Shown: in pieces, positions 12,035 to 24,138 of the stretch
Layout: every line of letters begins with the position of its first letter
How positions within the stretch are numbered: the stretch's first letter is position 1
DNA from: Euborellia annulipes
Taxonomy: Eukaryota > Arthropoda > Insecta > Dermaptera > Anisolabididae
Direction of reading: 5' to 3'
Length of the DNA stretch: 64,000 bases
Assembly (NCBI GenBank): GCA_023213315.1
Contig: JAKCPI010000986.1
Coordinates: 1-64,000 of the forward strand
Program-made: the position numbers and the translations under genes
Notes under the pieces: model-generated
The model's input: only the letters and a program-made list of their open reading frames with translations
What the model was told of the DNA's origin: nothing
Databases searched by the model: none

Positions 12035-12386
12035 CAGTGGCGTACCGAGGGGGGGGGGGGGGGGGCGGGCCCCCCCCCCCCCCCCCCCCCGCGCCCCCCC
12101 ATTTTTATAAAAAAAAAATTATAAAAAAATTTTTTTTCTTTGGGGGCCGCCCCCCCCCCCCCCGCAAAAAAAAAAAAAAAAAAATAAAAAAAAAAAAAAA
12201 ATTAAAAAAAATTTATCTTTTTGTGGCCCCCCGGCCCCTGGGGGTTTGGGGTTTTGGGGTATTTTAAAAATATTTTTTTTTTTGGGGGGGGGGGAATTTA
12301 AAAATAAAAAAACACCAAAAAAAAAAAAAAATATAAAAAAACCCCCCTCCTCTCCCCCCCCCCCCCCCCCCCCCCCGGCGCCGCGG
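12035..12386. mobile_element. hAT-type MITE, 352 bp, poly-C/poly-G rich
   Basis: Starts CAGTGGCGTACCGAGG. Exact 8 bp duplication CTGTAGTC at 12027-12034 and 12387-12394. The right terminal repeat is poorly preserved. The core is almost entirely homopolymer G, C, A and T, where assembly errors are likely. Confidence 0.78.
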
Positions 12387-12499
12387 CTGTAGTCAATCGT
12401 CTTCTAACGGCTTTTCAAGACACCTTAAGCAATGCCAAGGGCTGCAAAACCTCGAGTGGAACGTCCCTCGGTTGCCATCGGTATCAAATAAATAAACAT

Positions 12500-12745
12500 A
12501 TCGCCTGCTGAGAATCATAGTGGCGAAAGTCCGAAAATTCAATTTTTGAGTTAAGTCTACGTGTTAAAACATATTCTCTTTTGATTGTCAAAATGGCGAA
12601 AATATATTTCCATTCTTTACTATTGATTCTGGCCTATTCATTTGTTGCCCAACTATTTAAATGTATATGTTTATAAAACTTTCAAACGCCTTTTCTTGAA
12701 TTGTTGAATTTCGGAGTTTCGCCCCTATGATTCTCAGAAGGCGAT
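12500..12745. mobile_element. MITE with 20 bp terminal inverted repeats
   Basis: Left end ATCGCCTGCTGAGAATCATA and right end TATGATTCTCAGAAGGCGAT are inverted repeats, extended by GGCGAAA and TTTCGCC. The left end recurs alone at 41110-41155. No clear target duplication, so the superfamily is open. Confidence 0.7.
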
Positions 12746-13559
12746 TTATGTAATTCTATAACCCTAAATGGCCTCAGCCGCCGAGAGGGCAAATTAAAAA
12801 GAAAAAAGAGTAATTGGATTATTCATAAATAAAATAAACGTTATATGAATAATAAATTTTTATCAATTAAGGATAAAATAAATTATTAACTAATAACAAT
12901 AATTGAACTATAGGAGGGGTTGGAACCCGCATAATTACCATCTAACCCTCCCATTTATATAGATTTAATGTCTGAATAATTTATTAATATACCCGTACCT
13001 AAATATCTATTATCATACGTATGACTTGAAATAAAGATTTCCTTATTATTAATTAATTTACGTTCATCTATTGATGAACAAAATGTAGATATTTTATATT
13101 ATATCTGATATTTTTTCCGATTGTACTTCAATCGAAAGAGACTCTCAGAAATATAAAAAAAAGGTTGGTTTACACAAAGAGACGAAAATTTCATGTTTTT
13201 CACCTTTAAAAGCAAGGTAAACGAGGTGGTTGATTTTTTGGATAACCGAAAAAAAGAAGCATTTTAAGTTAATGTTCAAAATTAGATTATCTTTCCTTAA
13301 AAATATTATAGAAAGAGATGAAGGATTTCACGCTTAAAAAAAAAGGGGAGGTGAGCAGCTATTCCTGAAGAAAAACTCCTCTCTCTTGTATTTGTTTATA
13401 TTGATTATATTGACTGCGAAAAAGAGGAGGGGGAATGAAGAAAAATAATGAGAAGTAGAAGAGAAATCTCCTGGTCATCTGGCATCAGCATCACCACCAC
13501 CCGCATCACCCGGATGATTAATTATCCCTGAAGGCCTGAAAGGATTGCATTTCAGGAGG
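12746..13559. other. Intergenic DNA, no gene
   Basis: AT-rich, with no repeat family recognised and no convincing reading frame. Confidence 0.5.
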
Positions 13560-14080
13560 GGGTAGAAGAAGGGAGGGTCACCACCCCCACTCCGTCCCCC
13601 CCTTGGGTGGGATGGGAGGGGTTGATTTTCTATACAGTAATATTGATCTGTCGGCGGCGGCTGCGGGGTGTTGGCTGCGAATCAATACAAGGCCAACGGG
13701 CTGTGGGGGTGGTTGGGTGGTGGTGGGGGTGGGTCACCACCCCTCGAGCCGCAGAAAGGAGCACACTGCACGCCGTTCTGGCTTGACTTCTCACATACGA
13801 CGACGACCACTACTACCATCAATACGAAGCATCTCTCTCCCCCTCCTTTTTATTTTCCTAAAACACTCTAAGGGTTGTATATGGGAAAGTTTAGTATCTA
13901 ATCGTGATTTTTTTTTTCGAAATCGTGATTTCAACAAGCGCCTGAATCCAAAAACAATTGAATCTGTAGACAATAATGCGGCCGATATGCTTGAGAGATT
14001 GAATCAATATACGTCACCGGTTTCCAACCTTTATTCTACTACGCCTCCCTCCTCGCCTTCCCACCCTTTATTTTTTTAAT
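13560..14080 (+). other. GC-rich apparently single-copy island
   Basis: A GC-rich interval with an open frame of 158 codons (13603-14079). Its start is Gly/Ala-rich and its end is AT-rich and not protein-like. I see no motif, no splice evidence and no other copy in the window. It could be a promoter or untranslated exon of a neighbouring gene, including the distant zinc-finger gene, but nothing here proves that. Confidence 0.3.
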
Positions 14081-14345
14081 AGATATAATAATATTGACAT
14101 GTTTTAAATTATTAAAATTGTATTACAAAAAAAAACTGAAAACTACAATTAACAGAATAATAAATAACAAGTTTTTGACTTTAGTTCGTGCCTGGGACTG
14201 TCTGATATATGTATATACCTGGTATTATAAGAACTTTGAAAGCAAAGCATTTATGTTTTTGTAATACATGCATTTTCAGACCGAGAGATTGTTCTCTGTA
14301 TATTTAAGTTCTATTACTAAAAATTACTTCAAATAGTTAACTTAA

Positions 14346-14617
14346 TAGATTAATACGTAGGAAGAGAGGATGTCAGCCAAACAGAAGAGCCTCTATCAAA
14401 TGAAAATCCCAATCTAAGAAGACGTTTCGGCTTTAATTACATAATGTCATCATCAGTTAATATGAGAATATTGGAAGAAGTAATGCATTATGTAATTGAA
14501 GCCGAAACGTCTTCTTAGATTGGGATTTTCATTTGATAGAGGCTCTTCTGTTTGGCTGACATCCTCTCTTTCTACCAATTAATCTAATCATTGAGCAGCC
14601 ATTTCTCTCATCGACAT
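14346..14617 (+). mobile_element. Foldback element of the hammerhead-like family
   Basis: Inverted repeat of about 110 bp arms (about 14346-14590) followed by a tail with GAGCAGCCATTTC, comparable to the ACAGCCACT tails of the copies at 44615 and 48352. An imperfect duplication AAATAGTTAA (14331-14340) / AAATAAGTTA (14618-14627) may be the target site. The left arm carries a complete core on the - strand. Confidence 0.7.
14421..14456 (-). ncRNA. Hammerhead-like ribozyme core
   Basis: On the - strand CTGATGA is followed after 21 bases by GAAACGTC. The flanks can pair (AA/TT next to the core, then CCAAT/ATTGG) as a stem I. Stem II pairing is weak here (GAC/GCC). As in other copies, one extra base sits between CTGATGA and stem II. 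Confidence 0.5.
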
Positions 14618-14689
14618 AAATAAGTTATTTTTTAATAAACCGATGAAGTGGACCAGGATGTTGATTTATACAAAAAGAAAGGAATAGAA

Positions 14690-14843
14690 GCCGTCAAAAA
14701 ATTGTAGCCCCCAATATTCAACAAATACCGAGACGTTTTGGAAAAAATTTATTCTCTCATCATCAGTCTTTCAGAATTGCATATACTTCTGGATATACGA
14801 TTCGGTAATTGTTGAAAATTGGAGGCTACAATTTTTTGGCTGC
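14690..14843. mobile_element. Degenerate foldback of the hammerhead-like family
   Basis: Arms starting AGCCGTCAAAAAATTGTAG and ending CTACAATTTTTTGGCTG are inverted copies. A damaged core (CTGATGA ... CAAAACGTC) lies on the - strand at 14733-14766. Confidence 0.6.
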
Positions 14844-14849
14844 TCCTGC

Positions 14850-16079
14850 TCACTTCCTTTTGTAACTCATTTTTTGTTCTAAAATTTTTAGTTTTGAACG
14901 ATTCATTTATAAAGAATACATTCGATTCTGTAAAATTTCATTTCATTTGATGATGCATTTGAAACGTTGTAATTTTTATAAATAAACCACAGATAAACTT
15001 TTATTCTTTTTCTGTATCAACGATTTCTAACGGAACAAAATTTACTTAGAATATTTTTGCATGTTAACAATAATAGATTTGTTTCAAGAACAATTTGAAA
15101 CAATTATTGTTGATCAAAAAAAAAAAAATTGTATTGCTCACGTGTCTTATTGTTTCAATCAGTTTGAAATTGTTCTTGCAACATATTATTTAAAAAAATA
15201 TACAATTTGTATATTTGAAAAAAAAAACTGATTGTGCTCTGACTTTGTTTTGCCTCTTTAGGGTCGGCTAACTAGACATCAGGGCCTGGGTGCGAAAATT
15301 ATATAGCTGAGCAAGTCGATGTGGTTGACACAAAAAATGGTTAGTGCTTCATCTTTAAATTTATTTATATTTAGTATATAAACTTCTATATTTAAAAACA
15401 AAACTTTTTTTTTATACCTGTAAATTTTCTATTTTTTAGAATTTCTTGTATGTTATTTTATAATTATTGTTTTCATTTGTTATATGGACCCTGTTACGCT
15501 TTAGTGTGTCAAGCGCCACCTACCGAGTTTTGAGAAAATTAACATTAGAGTTTTTTGTTTACATTGGATTCAATATAATTGTTTTTGTCAATTGTCCAAG
15601 TAACATTAAATATAAATTTTTTTACGACATATTTCATAAAAAATACTATTAATTATAGCATTTGAAACAATATTTCATGCTTAACTCAATTTTTAATTTT
15701 TTTGGCGCTTGACACACTAATGCATAACAGGGTCCATATATACTCTTGTTGGGTGATTCACGGGACTCCCTGGAACCGGGGGCATTCCCATTTGGCCGAC
15801 CCGGCCCCATGTAGTTCTATAACACAGGTCAACACGATTTTTGGATCTGGCTTCTGCATATATTTTCGTTTCTCCTACGCTAAAAATAAAGGGAAAAATA
15901 ATTTTTTATTTGATTAAAGTTTGCTTTTGTAGAAACTAGAGCAATTTTTCGATTTTTTGAGAAAAATCATTGATTTTTATATTTTTTTTTATAATTTTAT
16001 TTTAAATTACAATTAGGATAGTTTTTGCTGAACATCAGAGTCTGTTTAATTTAAGATTTGGGATAAACTATAGCTAGTG
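14850..16079. other. Intergenic AT-rich DNA with short inverted repeats
   Basis: No gene seen. 14947-14977 contains TTGATGATGCATTTGAAACG, another weak relative of the core motif. The words GGACCCTGTTA and TAACAGGGTCC at 15487-15497 and 15726-15736, with CTTTAGTGTGTCAAGCGCC and GGCGCTTGACACACTAATG, are the ends of an inverted-repeat element of about 250 bp. Confidence 0.5.
15487..15736. mobile_element. Small element with about 33 bp inverted ends
   Basis: Left end GGACCCTGTTACGCTTTAGTGTGTCAAGCGCC-type sequence is matched in reverse at the right end (GGCGCTTGACACACTAATGC...). The inside is AT-rich. No target duplication was identified, so the superfamily is unknown. Confidence 0.65.
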
Positions 16080-16250
16080 GTCGCACAGCACGCAATTTTT
16101 TCTATTTTCGGCAATTTAAAGGTGCATTCGGTATTTGTTTACCAGAATATAAGTATATACAAGTCATATTTTTAAGTATTAAGCTTAATTTTTAAAATTT
16201 TATATTAAAAGTAAAATTATTTTCCCCCCGCTTGTATCCGCCCTTGCTAG
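16080..16250. repeat. Fragment of the CAAGGGCGGAT element
   Basis: Shares GGTCGCACAGCAC, the CAATTTAAAGGTGCATT region, TTTACCAGAATATAA and the end GTATCCGCCCTTG with the intact element at 41183-41452. The left end is missing. Confidence 0.6.
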
Positions 16251-16416
16251 GGGGTGCAAAAACACCCCCTCAAGCAAAGTTTAAAAGCAAAAAATGGAAA
16301 GTTAAATGTTTTTCGGTGTCTAGAATTAGAATTCCAGCATTAGAAGAGAAACAAAAAAAAATTTTTTTTGTTGACCTGTGTAATTTACTAAAGAAAATAA
16401 AAAATTTGGAGTGAAT

Positions 16417-16970
16417 GGTCGCACAGCACACAACTTTCTCTTACCTTCGGTAATCGAAATTTGTGTTCTGTGCTTGTCACACCAGATTTTTTATTTTCTT
16501 TTGCAAATTACATTTATTTATAATTTTGTGTCGACATATATTTAGTTTCCGACAGTACAGTTGATTTGAATTCCAAGATGTCAAATTTAGGCTGAACGCA
16601 CACCAATTGAGCAAAAATGTTTGCGGGCAAAACGTTTCGTACCTAAAACTGATTTTTCAATGCTTTTCTATGGGTCAACGCACACCAAAGAGGCAAAACA
16701 CAATTGAGCATGATTCGACATCATTGAACAAAATGTTTTGCCATTGAGCTTTGAGCTCGATCGGTGTGCGTTGACATTGAGCAAAATATCAATTGGAGCA
16801 AATTTTGAGAAAATCGAAAAAAACTTAAAAAGTCCATTAGTAAAGTACTAGTAGCCTACTATTTGATCGATTTTGTTCAAAAGCTTCGTGTCACGTCCCA
16901 TGGGGGTGGTAACTCTTTTAGTTCTTGAGATATTTTGTTTACAGACACACAGACAGACCATGTCGCGAAA
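16417..16970 (-). repeat. 0.65 kb double-hairpin repeat, copy D (interrupted)
   Basis: Inverse copy that begins at the terminal hairpin (GGTCGCACAGCACACAAC) and ends at AGACAGACCATGTCGCG. It is interrupted by a Harbinger-type repeat at about 16595-16795 and its 5' hairpin is missing. Confidence 0.75.
16592..16798. mobile_element. Harbinger-type MITE fragment inside repeat copy D
   Basis: Begins TTA followed by GGCTGAACGCACACC, the same end as the complete element at 57424. Contains GGTGTGCGTTGACATTGAGC but lacks a matching right terminal repeat. Confidence 0.65.
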
Positions 16971-17108
16971 AAGCATGAAAACTCAAAAAAAAGCATAAAA
17001 AATTCAATCTCAATACACTTAGTTTTTCGTAATTCGTGTAGAAATTAAATATCTAATGGTTGCTTATAAAATTCAGCAATAAGCATTTTGCTTAAAATCC
17101 GGTTTCTA
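16971..17108. repeat. Right-end fragment of a hAT-type element
   Basis: Closely matches the right part of the complete element at 24336-24920, ending TCCGGTTTCTA. Only this end is present, fused directly to repeat copy D. Confidence 0.7.
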
Positions 17109-18000
17109 CTCATCATTATCGAGTTATTTAAATAATAATATAATCTTCAGAGATTTTATTGTTTTTGTTGTTTGCTTTTAATTCACACCTCTGATGTTGC
17201 TGCTGTTTATTAATCATTAGCTGACGCACAACGTCCTTGGCCCTGATTTAAGAGGACTGTCGCCAAGATTTTACTCGTCAAGCAAGATCAGACGTGAAAC
17301 ACGTTTATCACCTATTGTCAACATTATTATCTCATAAAAAGCCCCGTCGATGAAAAAAAAAAGCTTGAATTATTAATAAAGCTGGTTGGGATGATAGTTA
17401 TCACTATTCGTGATTTGTTTTTGTAGCTTTTAGAATACAAAGAACATATCCCTCTCTCTCTTTCTCTCCGTCCAAAGCATAGTTCTGGTATAGTATTGGG
17501 GTTTTTCTATTTGTACTATTATACCGGTATAGAAATAATGTTAACATCATAATTTAAATATTATTTCATATTGTGAAGTTAGGAAAATGCATTTGAGATC
17601 TCAAAACGTGGAGAATGATAGATCGATATCAGAGTACAAATAGAGCCCGCATATGCCCGCATTGCGGGACGGAATTTATTTTTTACCTACTTCTTTGTAT
17701 TCACTTTCTAAATACAACCTCTTCTTTTTTTACAAGTCTCCTTGTCACTTAAGCAAATTTAAAAAAAAATTCTCAAACAAAATTTAAAGATTTCAAAATA
17801 AATTAGACAAACTATTTATTCTTAATATTATAAATAGGCCTATCATAATTGTCAAATGTTAATTTATAAAATTTAGATTATTATCTAACTCAAGTAATCA
17901 GGGATGGGTAGTATCGCGATGCTTATAATTTAAATATAATTTAAATATGAAATGCTTTAAATACGAAGATCTGATCCGATCCAGGATTTTCGGATCTGGA
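17109..18000. other. Intergenic DNA, no gene
   Basis: AT-rich, with a CT microsatellite at about 17450-17468. Nothing coding recognised. Confidence 0.5.
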
Positions 18001-18219
18001 CAGTGGCGTATTCAGGGGGGGCCCAGGGGGCCGCCCCCCCAAAGCCTTCTCCAAAACAAAAAATACCTATTGTTTTCCCTAATGATTTTTTTTTTTAATA
18101 ATTATTTTATTAACTCTCATAAATTCTAAAATCTAACAAAAAACTTATAAATAATTGAAAAATTCTCGCAAAACTTTTGGGCCCCCCCCCCCCAAGCAGA
18201 AATCCTGGCTACGCTACTG
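18001..18219. mobile_element. hAT-type MITE, 219 bp
   Basis: Ends CAGTGGCGTA and TACGCTACTG. Duplication GATCTGGA (17993-18000) / GATCTGAA (18220-18227), 7 of 8 bases. It sits inside another sequence made of GGATCTG/GGATTG words, itself probably an older repeat (about 17940-18370). Confidence 0.8.
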
Positions 18220-18691
18220 GATCTGAATCGAAATCCTTTTTTTTTTGGAGGATCTTGAATTTGGATCGAAATAATTTTTGTTCTCAGGATTTAGGATAGG
18301 ATCACTAATACTTTTCCAAGGATTATCAATCCTGGATTTTTGCGATCCTTTTCAGGGGATTGCCAATCCTTTAAAACTTTTTACTTTTTAATAAATATAT
18401 CCTTTTGATTATTTAAAGTAGGTCATATATATCTTTCATCCGAACGCCTAACAATTTGAAATCGGCCGGCAATTTTATTAGAAACTGGATCAACAAAAAC
18501 TTTTTTAAGCCTTTTCGGCATCTTAGGCAATATAGACGTTAACGGTAGGCCTACTCATTATTCAAATACGATATAAATGTGGGGTAAGGCACGTACATTT
18601 TTACCGCTCGGTATTCAAATTATTAAAATAAATATTCATCGAACTGCCTGTGATCTGAACCAGCGCGCTTTTAATACTATCAATATTGTTT

Positions 18692-18920
18692 TTTTTCCCC
18701 TTCACACTCACACACACATTCACACAGTCTTTTCGGGAACTCAGGCCATATAAGAATTTTTACGATAACCGTTATTTGAATATATATGTATTTGGGGTCC
18801 AGGCATTCTTATTTAATTTGGTATCCAAATGGTTTAAATAAAATCATCGGACTACCTGAGGTCCGAACCCGCGAATCTTGGTATTCATGGCAGGCTACTA
18901 ACTACACCAAGCCCGAGGGC
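18692..18920 (-). mobile_element. tRNA-derived SINE, family 1
   Basis: On the - strand it opens with a tRNA-like head: GGGCTTGGTGTAGTTAGTAG (A box) and GCGGGTTCGGACCTC (B box). A body with GCCTGGACCCC follows, and an end with TTCCCGAAAAGACTGTGTG. Flanked by an exact 13 bp duplication ATCAATATTGTTT at 18679-18691 and 18921-18933, showing insertion by target-primed reverse transcription. Confidence 0.88.
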
Positions 18921-19034
18921 ATCAATATTGTTTAAAAAGTTAAAAAGATATTAAATTATTTAAAAACACAAAAGTCATCATTCACTAAAAGAGAGAGATT
19001 TTAAAATTTAAAAGGAAGATGAAAAATACCCCTT

Positions 19035-19253
19035 TTGAATTTGCCACTGTTTATTTTGTCAAATCGTGATTTTTACTCGTCCATTAAGATGATGGTGATC
19101 TTGGTGATGATTCTTCTTTTTTTTGCCTGCCTACCTGTTCTCGGGTTGCTTTGGGTGGATTGGCAGCCTCAGGCCATTCAGAATCAGGTTCACCTTGGCC
19201 TCCATCTCTTCAGGTCCCAGTGGGTTGTTTGCCTGCCCCCTCTGAACCCTCGT

Positions 19254-19284
<31 letters not shown>

Positions 19285-19370
19285 TTCTCTAGCTATCTGT
19301 CTGTCTCGGCCTTTTTTTCCCCCAACCTGCTTATTCGCAGTCCCATTTATACAGTACAACTGAGCCTTCT
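19035..19370 (+). other. CT microsatellite in a moderately GC-rich stretch
   Basis: (CT)n runs at about 19253-19278. An open frame of 85 codons crosses it with a hydrophobic start, but the end is the translated microsatellite. I see no reason to call it a gene. Confidence 0.5.
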
Positions 19371-19889
19371 CATTCACCCGTTCTCTTTTCTTGAGTGTCT
19401 CTGCACACTCAGAAGCCCAAGTTATTAACTCGTAAAATGCAACCTAATGTGTTGGTTACTTTGTCATTTCAAATGAAGTGTGTGGTATGAAGTAATAAGT
19501 TTAGTGCCGGTCATGGCACGTGATAAAGTTTTAGATGTACCATATAAGTAGAAGTCTAAAATATTATAATTATACTCTCCGTCGCCAGGAGTTAAAGATA
19601 GCGACAATGTCAATATGGATAACCAATAAAACCAAGGGGTGTCGTACCACACATAGTCAGATGAATATTTATTGGATATTAATTAGTATAAATAAATATG
19701 CCTGGATCATTGGCATGTTAATTAATACCTAGAAAAAAAATCATCAAAGACTCACGGTGGCAATGTGTTAAATATTTTTCACGTAAAGAAAACAAACCTT
19801 TAACAACTTATGTGATTTATAGTGTGAGTGTGAGAAACGATAGCTCGTAATGTATTCAAAATATACAAAATAAAAATTTCACCTCCTTT

Positions 19890-20675
19890 TACTTTCTCTT
19901 ATCTCTATATATGTTAATATATATAGAGAGAAAGTATTGGATTCATTTGATTTTGAGGATGTACAAGATTATATAACTCACTAAATGTATTTCGAAGTTT
20001 ACTTGTTGCAGGATTCAGATGGAATTGAATGACTTATAATAAAAAATTATTTTATACAAAAAATTTTTTATTTTTAGATTCATGTCAAAAATTCGATGTC
20101 GAGATTTTGACGGATATACAAGTTTCGAGGTCGTTTGAAACCAAAAAAGTGGTTTTCGCGACATGGTCTGTCTGTGTGTCTGTGAGCAAAATATCTCAAT
20201 AACGAAAAGAGCTAGGAAGTTGAAATTTTATATTTAAGTTAAGCACCCCCCTTGGAGGTGACACGAAGCTTTTGAACAAAATTGACCAGAGTGCTAGTAC
20301 TTTACTGATGCACTTTTTCAGTTTTTTTTTATTTTCTTAAAATTTGCTCCAACGATTTTGATTAAAATTCAAAAATCAATTATTTTTTAGATGCTCTTTA
20401 AAATGTATATTCTCATTTTGCCATTTAAATCTTCTTAAGACCGCTTTTCTCTTGTACTCCATATAAAAGATAGAAGTAGTTGCCTTGGTAACAAAATATA
20501 AATATTTTCCCATACTTATAAATTTTACATCTTCAAAATCGAATGTACCGTAACTGTCGGAAACTAAATACATGTCGACACAAAAAATCTGGTGTGACAA
20601 GCAAAGTACACAACTTTCGATTACCGAAGGTAAGAGAAAGTTGTGTGCTGTATCACCAGTCACACCAGATTTTTT
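19890..20675 (+). repeat. 0.65 kb double-hairpin repeat, copy E (with insertion)
   Basis: Complete from TACTTTCTCTTATC to CACCAGATTTTT. About 130 bp of extra DNA (about 19949-20083) is inserted between two copies of GATTCAT, probably an insertion with a 7 bp target duplication. The terminal hairpin is at about 20585-20675. Confidence 0.78.
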
Positions 20676-21150
20676 TTTAAATATTTTTCGAGATCTATAT
20701 ATTTGAATAAGATATTAGTATCCAAGATACTTTAATAAATACACATTTTTTTATTTCTAATTGATAAAAACTTAGACTTTTTATTTATTTAATCCTATAA
20801 ATATATTTCTCCCTCAGGTAGAAATCATTAATTAAGGATTGTTACAAAAACGTAGTGAGTTAGGTCGTTGCTCACACATGTTGCTGCACAGGTTGTTTGC
20901 CATTCAGCACCCTGCTGCTTTGGTATAATTAAATCACTCATCCTTAAACTCCTAGGGTCTATTTTTACTTTCATGTTCACTAGGAAAGGGCTTTAAGATC
21001 AAAATAATCTCTAAAACAGTAGTTTTATTATCTTCAAAATTTCATTTTTTCTGAATTTCCGATAACCAGGAAATAAATCATAGAACTGATTATCTCAATT
21101 CGATCGACTAATTTCATAGAAGGTAAGTTTCTTTATCAAATACTTTCAAC

Positions 21151-21873
21151 CAGGGCCGGATCTAGGGAGGGAGGGGAAGTAGGGGCATGTGCCCCGGGCG
21201 GCAGATATCAGGGTGCGGCAAAATAGGAAAAGTGATCCACAAAAACAAAATGAAATTAGCAGGTGCGGATTTAGTCATTTACCACCTCTAGGCAGTGGAC
21301 TCTTTTGCCGCACCCTCCCTCCCCTTCAACCACCTCAACACTAGAAATATCTTAAAACGCCAGTGGACTTCTGATTACCTATACCTTTTCAACATCAAAT
21401 ACTTTTCTATTTAAAAAAAAAAAATTATACGTATGCAAATAAGCGTTTTTTTTTTTTTTTTTTTTTTTCAAAAATTTTGCCGCCCCAGGAGCGTGCCTAG
21501 TTCGCCTCTTTGTAAACACAGCCCTGGAAATTAGTTACATTAGTAACAACATTTGAAAATTGAACATATCGCAATCAAAGGTATCCAAGATTTAACAAAT
21601 TCTACTTAACTACTGTATATTATGCATATTTTATAAACATATTCGTATTTCCAATTCACACCCCTTCTAAGAAACAAGAATTACCATTATTCGTGATGGA
21701 TGTATGGTTAGGCCCGTGATGCCTAAGGCGACAAAATTTTAGACTCAAATTTAAAGAAAGATTAAAATTTTAAGACCAATTTGGCTTAGTTACAGTAACA
21801 GCACAGGGAGAGGAAGGGGGCGGCAAATTAAATTTTGGCCCTTCTAACGAATCTATTAATAGTTCCGACCCTG
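21151..21873. mobile_element. hAT-type element, 723 bp, composite
   Basis: Left end CAGGGCCGGATCTAGG, right end TTCCGACCCTG. Exact 8 bp duplication CTTTCAAC at 21143-21150 and 21874-21881. The middle (about 21260-21527) looks like a second similar element (CAGGTGCGGATTTAG ... ACAGCCCTG). No coding capacity. Confidence 0.82.
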
Positions 21874-21881
21874 CTTTCAAC

Positions 21882-22740
21882 CATAAGCATTCAAAAAATT
21901 GGTCCCATTCAACATTTTAAAATATTTTTTTTACATTTTTTGCGATGACAGTTTTATGCAGTTTTTATACAGTATTATTTACTAATACCATTTTCTTATT
22001 TATTCGTAGTCTTTTTTAAGTAGACTACTTATTAATTTAATTTATAAACAAAAAAAGGATTGGTGTAATTAAACAATAATAATAATAATGGGGCGATGAG
22101 AGCGTTTAAACTACGTAATTCACAGGTATTTTACATAAATTAACATTTTTTTTTACTATGTTTTATTTATTTCATGTATATGAACACTATATTCAAATTA
22201 TCAAAAGTAAATTTGCATAAGGATTTAAAGTATTAATAGTTTGGGGTTATGGCAGTTTAAAAGTTTAGATAGGGTGGAGTTAGGGAAAAATTTTGTCTAG
22301 TGTGGGGAAAGAAGACAGTAGGTTTCGACTCAAGTTTTTTTATGAATTTCCTATTTGATTCAGATGTTGCCCTCCTCTATGGAACATTTCTTCACATATG
22401 AGAAAATGTCACATTCATTGGCTGATATTGTTTTTCTCAACTTTTCCTTTTTATTTATTTCATAAGTATTCAAAAAAATAAAATAAAAAATTTAACTTGG
22501 TATTTTCTCTTTAAAAACTAATCTTTAAACTCATGTTTATTTATCTACAGTAGGCCTATATGATAGGCATTTTTTAAATAATTAAAAATTGAAAATATTT
22601 ATCTTTTAAATTATTTCAGTATTTCTGGATTATTAAAATATCAAAAAATGAAAAAGAGATTGTTTTAAAATCATTATTCGAATCCAAGTTGTAACTACCA
22701 ACCATACCAATACCATACATACCAACCATACAGCTAATAA
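21882..22740. other. Intergenic AT-rich DNA, no gene
   Basis: No coding region or recognised repeat beyond short AAT runs at 22076-22088. Confidence 0.5.
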
Positions 22741-22754
22741 AAACTCTTTTTTTT

Positions 22755-22985
22755 AAACACTCACACTTTTTTCCCATTCATACACACATACACATAGTTC
22801 ATATAAGACTTTATACGATAACCGTTATTAAGAATACAGTATATATATATTTAGGGTACAGGCATTCTTACTTAAGCCATTTGGAATCCAGAGGGCTTAA
22901 TAAAATCGTCGGACTACCTGGGGTCCGAACCCCCGACCCTTGGTATATAATGCAGACGCGCTACCAACTACACAAAGCCCGAGGG
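22755..22985 (-). mobile_element. tRNA-derived SINE, family 1
   Basis: Same architecture as the copy at 18692: - strand head GGGCTTTGTGTAGTTGGTAG, B box GGGGGTTCGGACCCC, body GCCTGTACCC, outer ACACACATAC/CCCATTC end. Target duplication not clear. Confidence 0.8.
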
Positions 22986-23459
22986 CAAAAATTGATCAAA
23001 TTTTTAAAGCACGAATAAACATTCAAATTATTACCTGTATTTAATCAAACTAAAAAGCGGAAGGAATATGTTTGAGCTATCCAACTATCATAAAATCATT
23101 TACTGAATGGATTACAAATGGAAACATGAAAAGCCCTATATATTATCATCATTAGTAAAATAATAGAGGAATCACGCACTCTTTGTATTTATTTTTCACT
23201 CTTTCTTTTTTGGAAAAAAAAAATTAAATAATAAAATATCGTTTAAAGAGTTGGGAAGAATTCCCTCTCAAGTGTTTAAATCTTGCTAATCACCCCCAGT
23301 AATACTAAGTATTAAAAAATAGCAAAATATATCTTCCTTAAAATGGACTAAAGTCCTGAATAATTAACTGGATAATAATAACTATTTTGTAATATACATT
23401 TAACCTATGCTACAACAAGGTTAGTAAGGCATGGTTCACTTTCATTCGTGTTGTTCTAA

Positions 23460-23584
23460 AGGGCGTACACATTGGCTTGCCCGTGGAGACCATGTTCGTT
23501 AGATTAGGTTCGGGTTTGAGAGCTCGGAGCATCTCAAAACCCGACTAATCTAACGAAAGGGAGAAGACAGATGTGTACGCACCT
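23460..23584. mobile_element. PIF/Harbinger-type MITE, 125 bp
   Basis: Ends AGGGCGTACACAT and ATGTGTACGCACCT are inverted repeats. A 3 bp duplication TAA lies at 23457-23459 and 23585-23587, the TWA size made by PIF/Harbinger transposases. Inner arms GTTAGATTAG/CTAATCTAAC also pair. Confidence 0.78.
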
Positions 23585-23837
23585 TAATATTAAAAGTAAA
23601 ATGGAGTAACGAGCAAATGAAATTAATTACATTTTAAAGATTTTAAAAAAATCTAATTTTTCAGAAATATAATTTGCTAATTCAGCTATTATATAGCTTA
23701 ATATTTCTTAAATTATCTTATACTAAAGGGATGAAAATAATGTCGAGAAGCCCTTCCTCTCGCACTTAACCTCTGTCGGAGATATTTGTAGGCTTTTAAA
23801 AATTTATTGGGAATCTCTACTTCCACTTCGTCCCATC

Positions 23838-23870
23838 GACGTTTCGGACTCTCAATGATTCCTTCTTCAG
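23838..23870 (-). ncRNA. Hammerhead-like core, isolated
   Basis: On the - strand CTGAAGA, then one A, GGA...TCC as stem II, then GAAACGTC. No inverted partner nearby, unlike the foldback copies. Flanking pairing (TC/GA next to the core) is weaker than at 48622. Confidence 0.5.
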
Positions 23871-24138
23871 GACATAGAAAGGCAAATGTAAAATCAACAT
23901 TACAAAAATTAAGAATGAACATATGGTATATTTCTTACTGTAATTATATTACCGTGTAATCAATCAATTTCCTCTCAATTTCGTCATAGTAAAATCATAA
24001 AAAATTGAACTTACTATGGAGGATTATCTCAATCAGGCTAGACAAACTTTAGGCCTTTTGTTTAAGAACTTAGATACAATTCTTACTTTTCAAAGGTCCA
24101 ATGTAATAAACCGCATCCCCGTATACGTATATCCTTAA

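Noticed and set aside
12037..12267. Frame rich in Gly, Pro and Lys
   Set aside because: Translation of homopolymer tracts inside a hAT MITE.
13603..14079. 158-codon open frame in a GC-rich island
   Set aside because: Composition changes from Gly/Ala-rich to AT-rich halfway, no motif and no splice structure. Kept only as a GC-rich island.
19035..19292. 85-codon frame with a hydrophobic start resembling a signal peptide
   Set aside because: The second half is a translated CT repeat and there is no other support.
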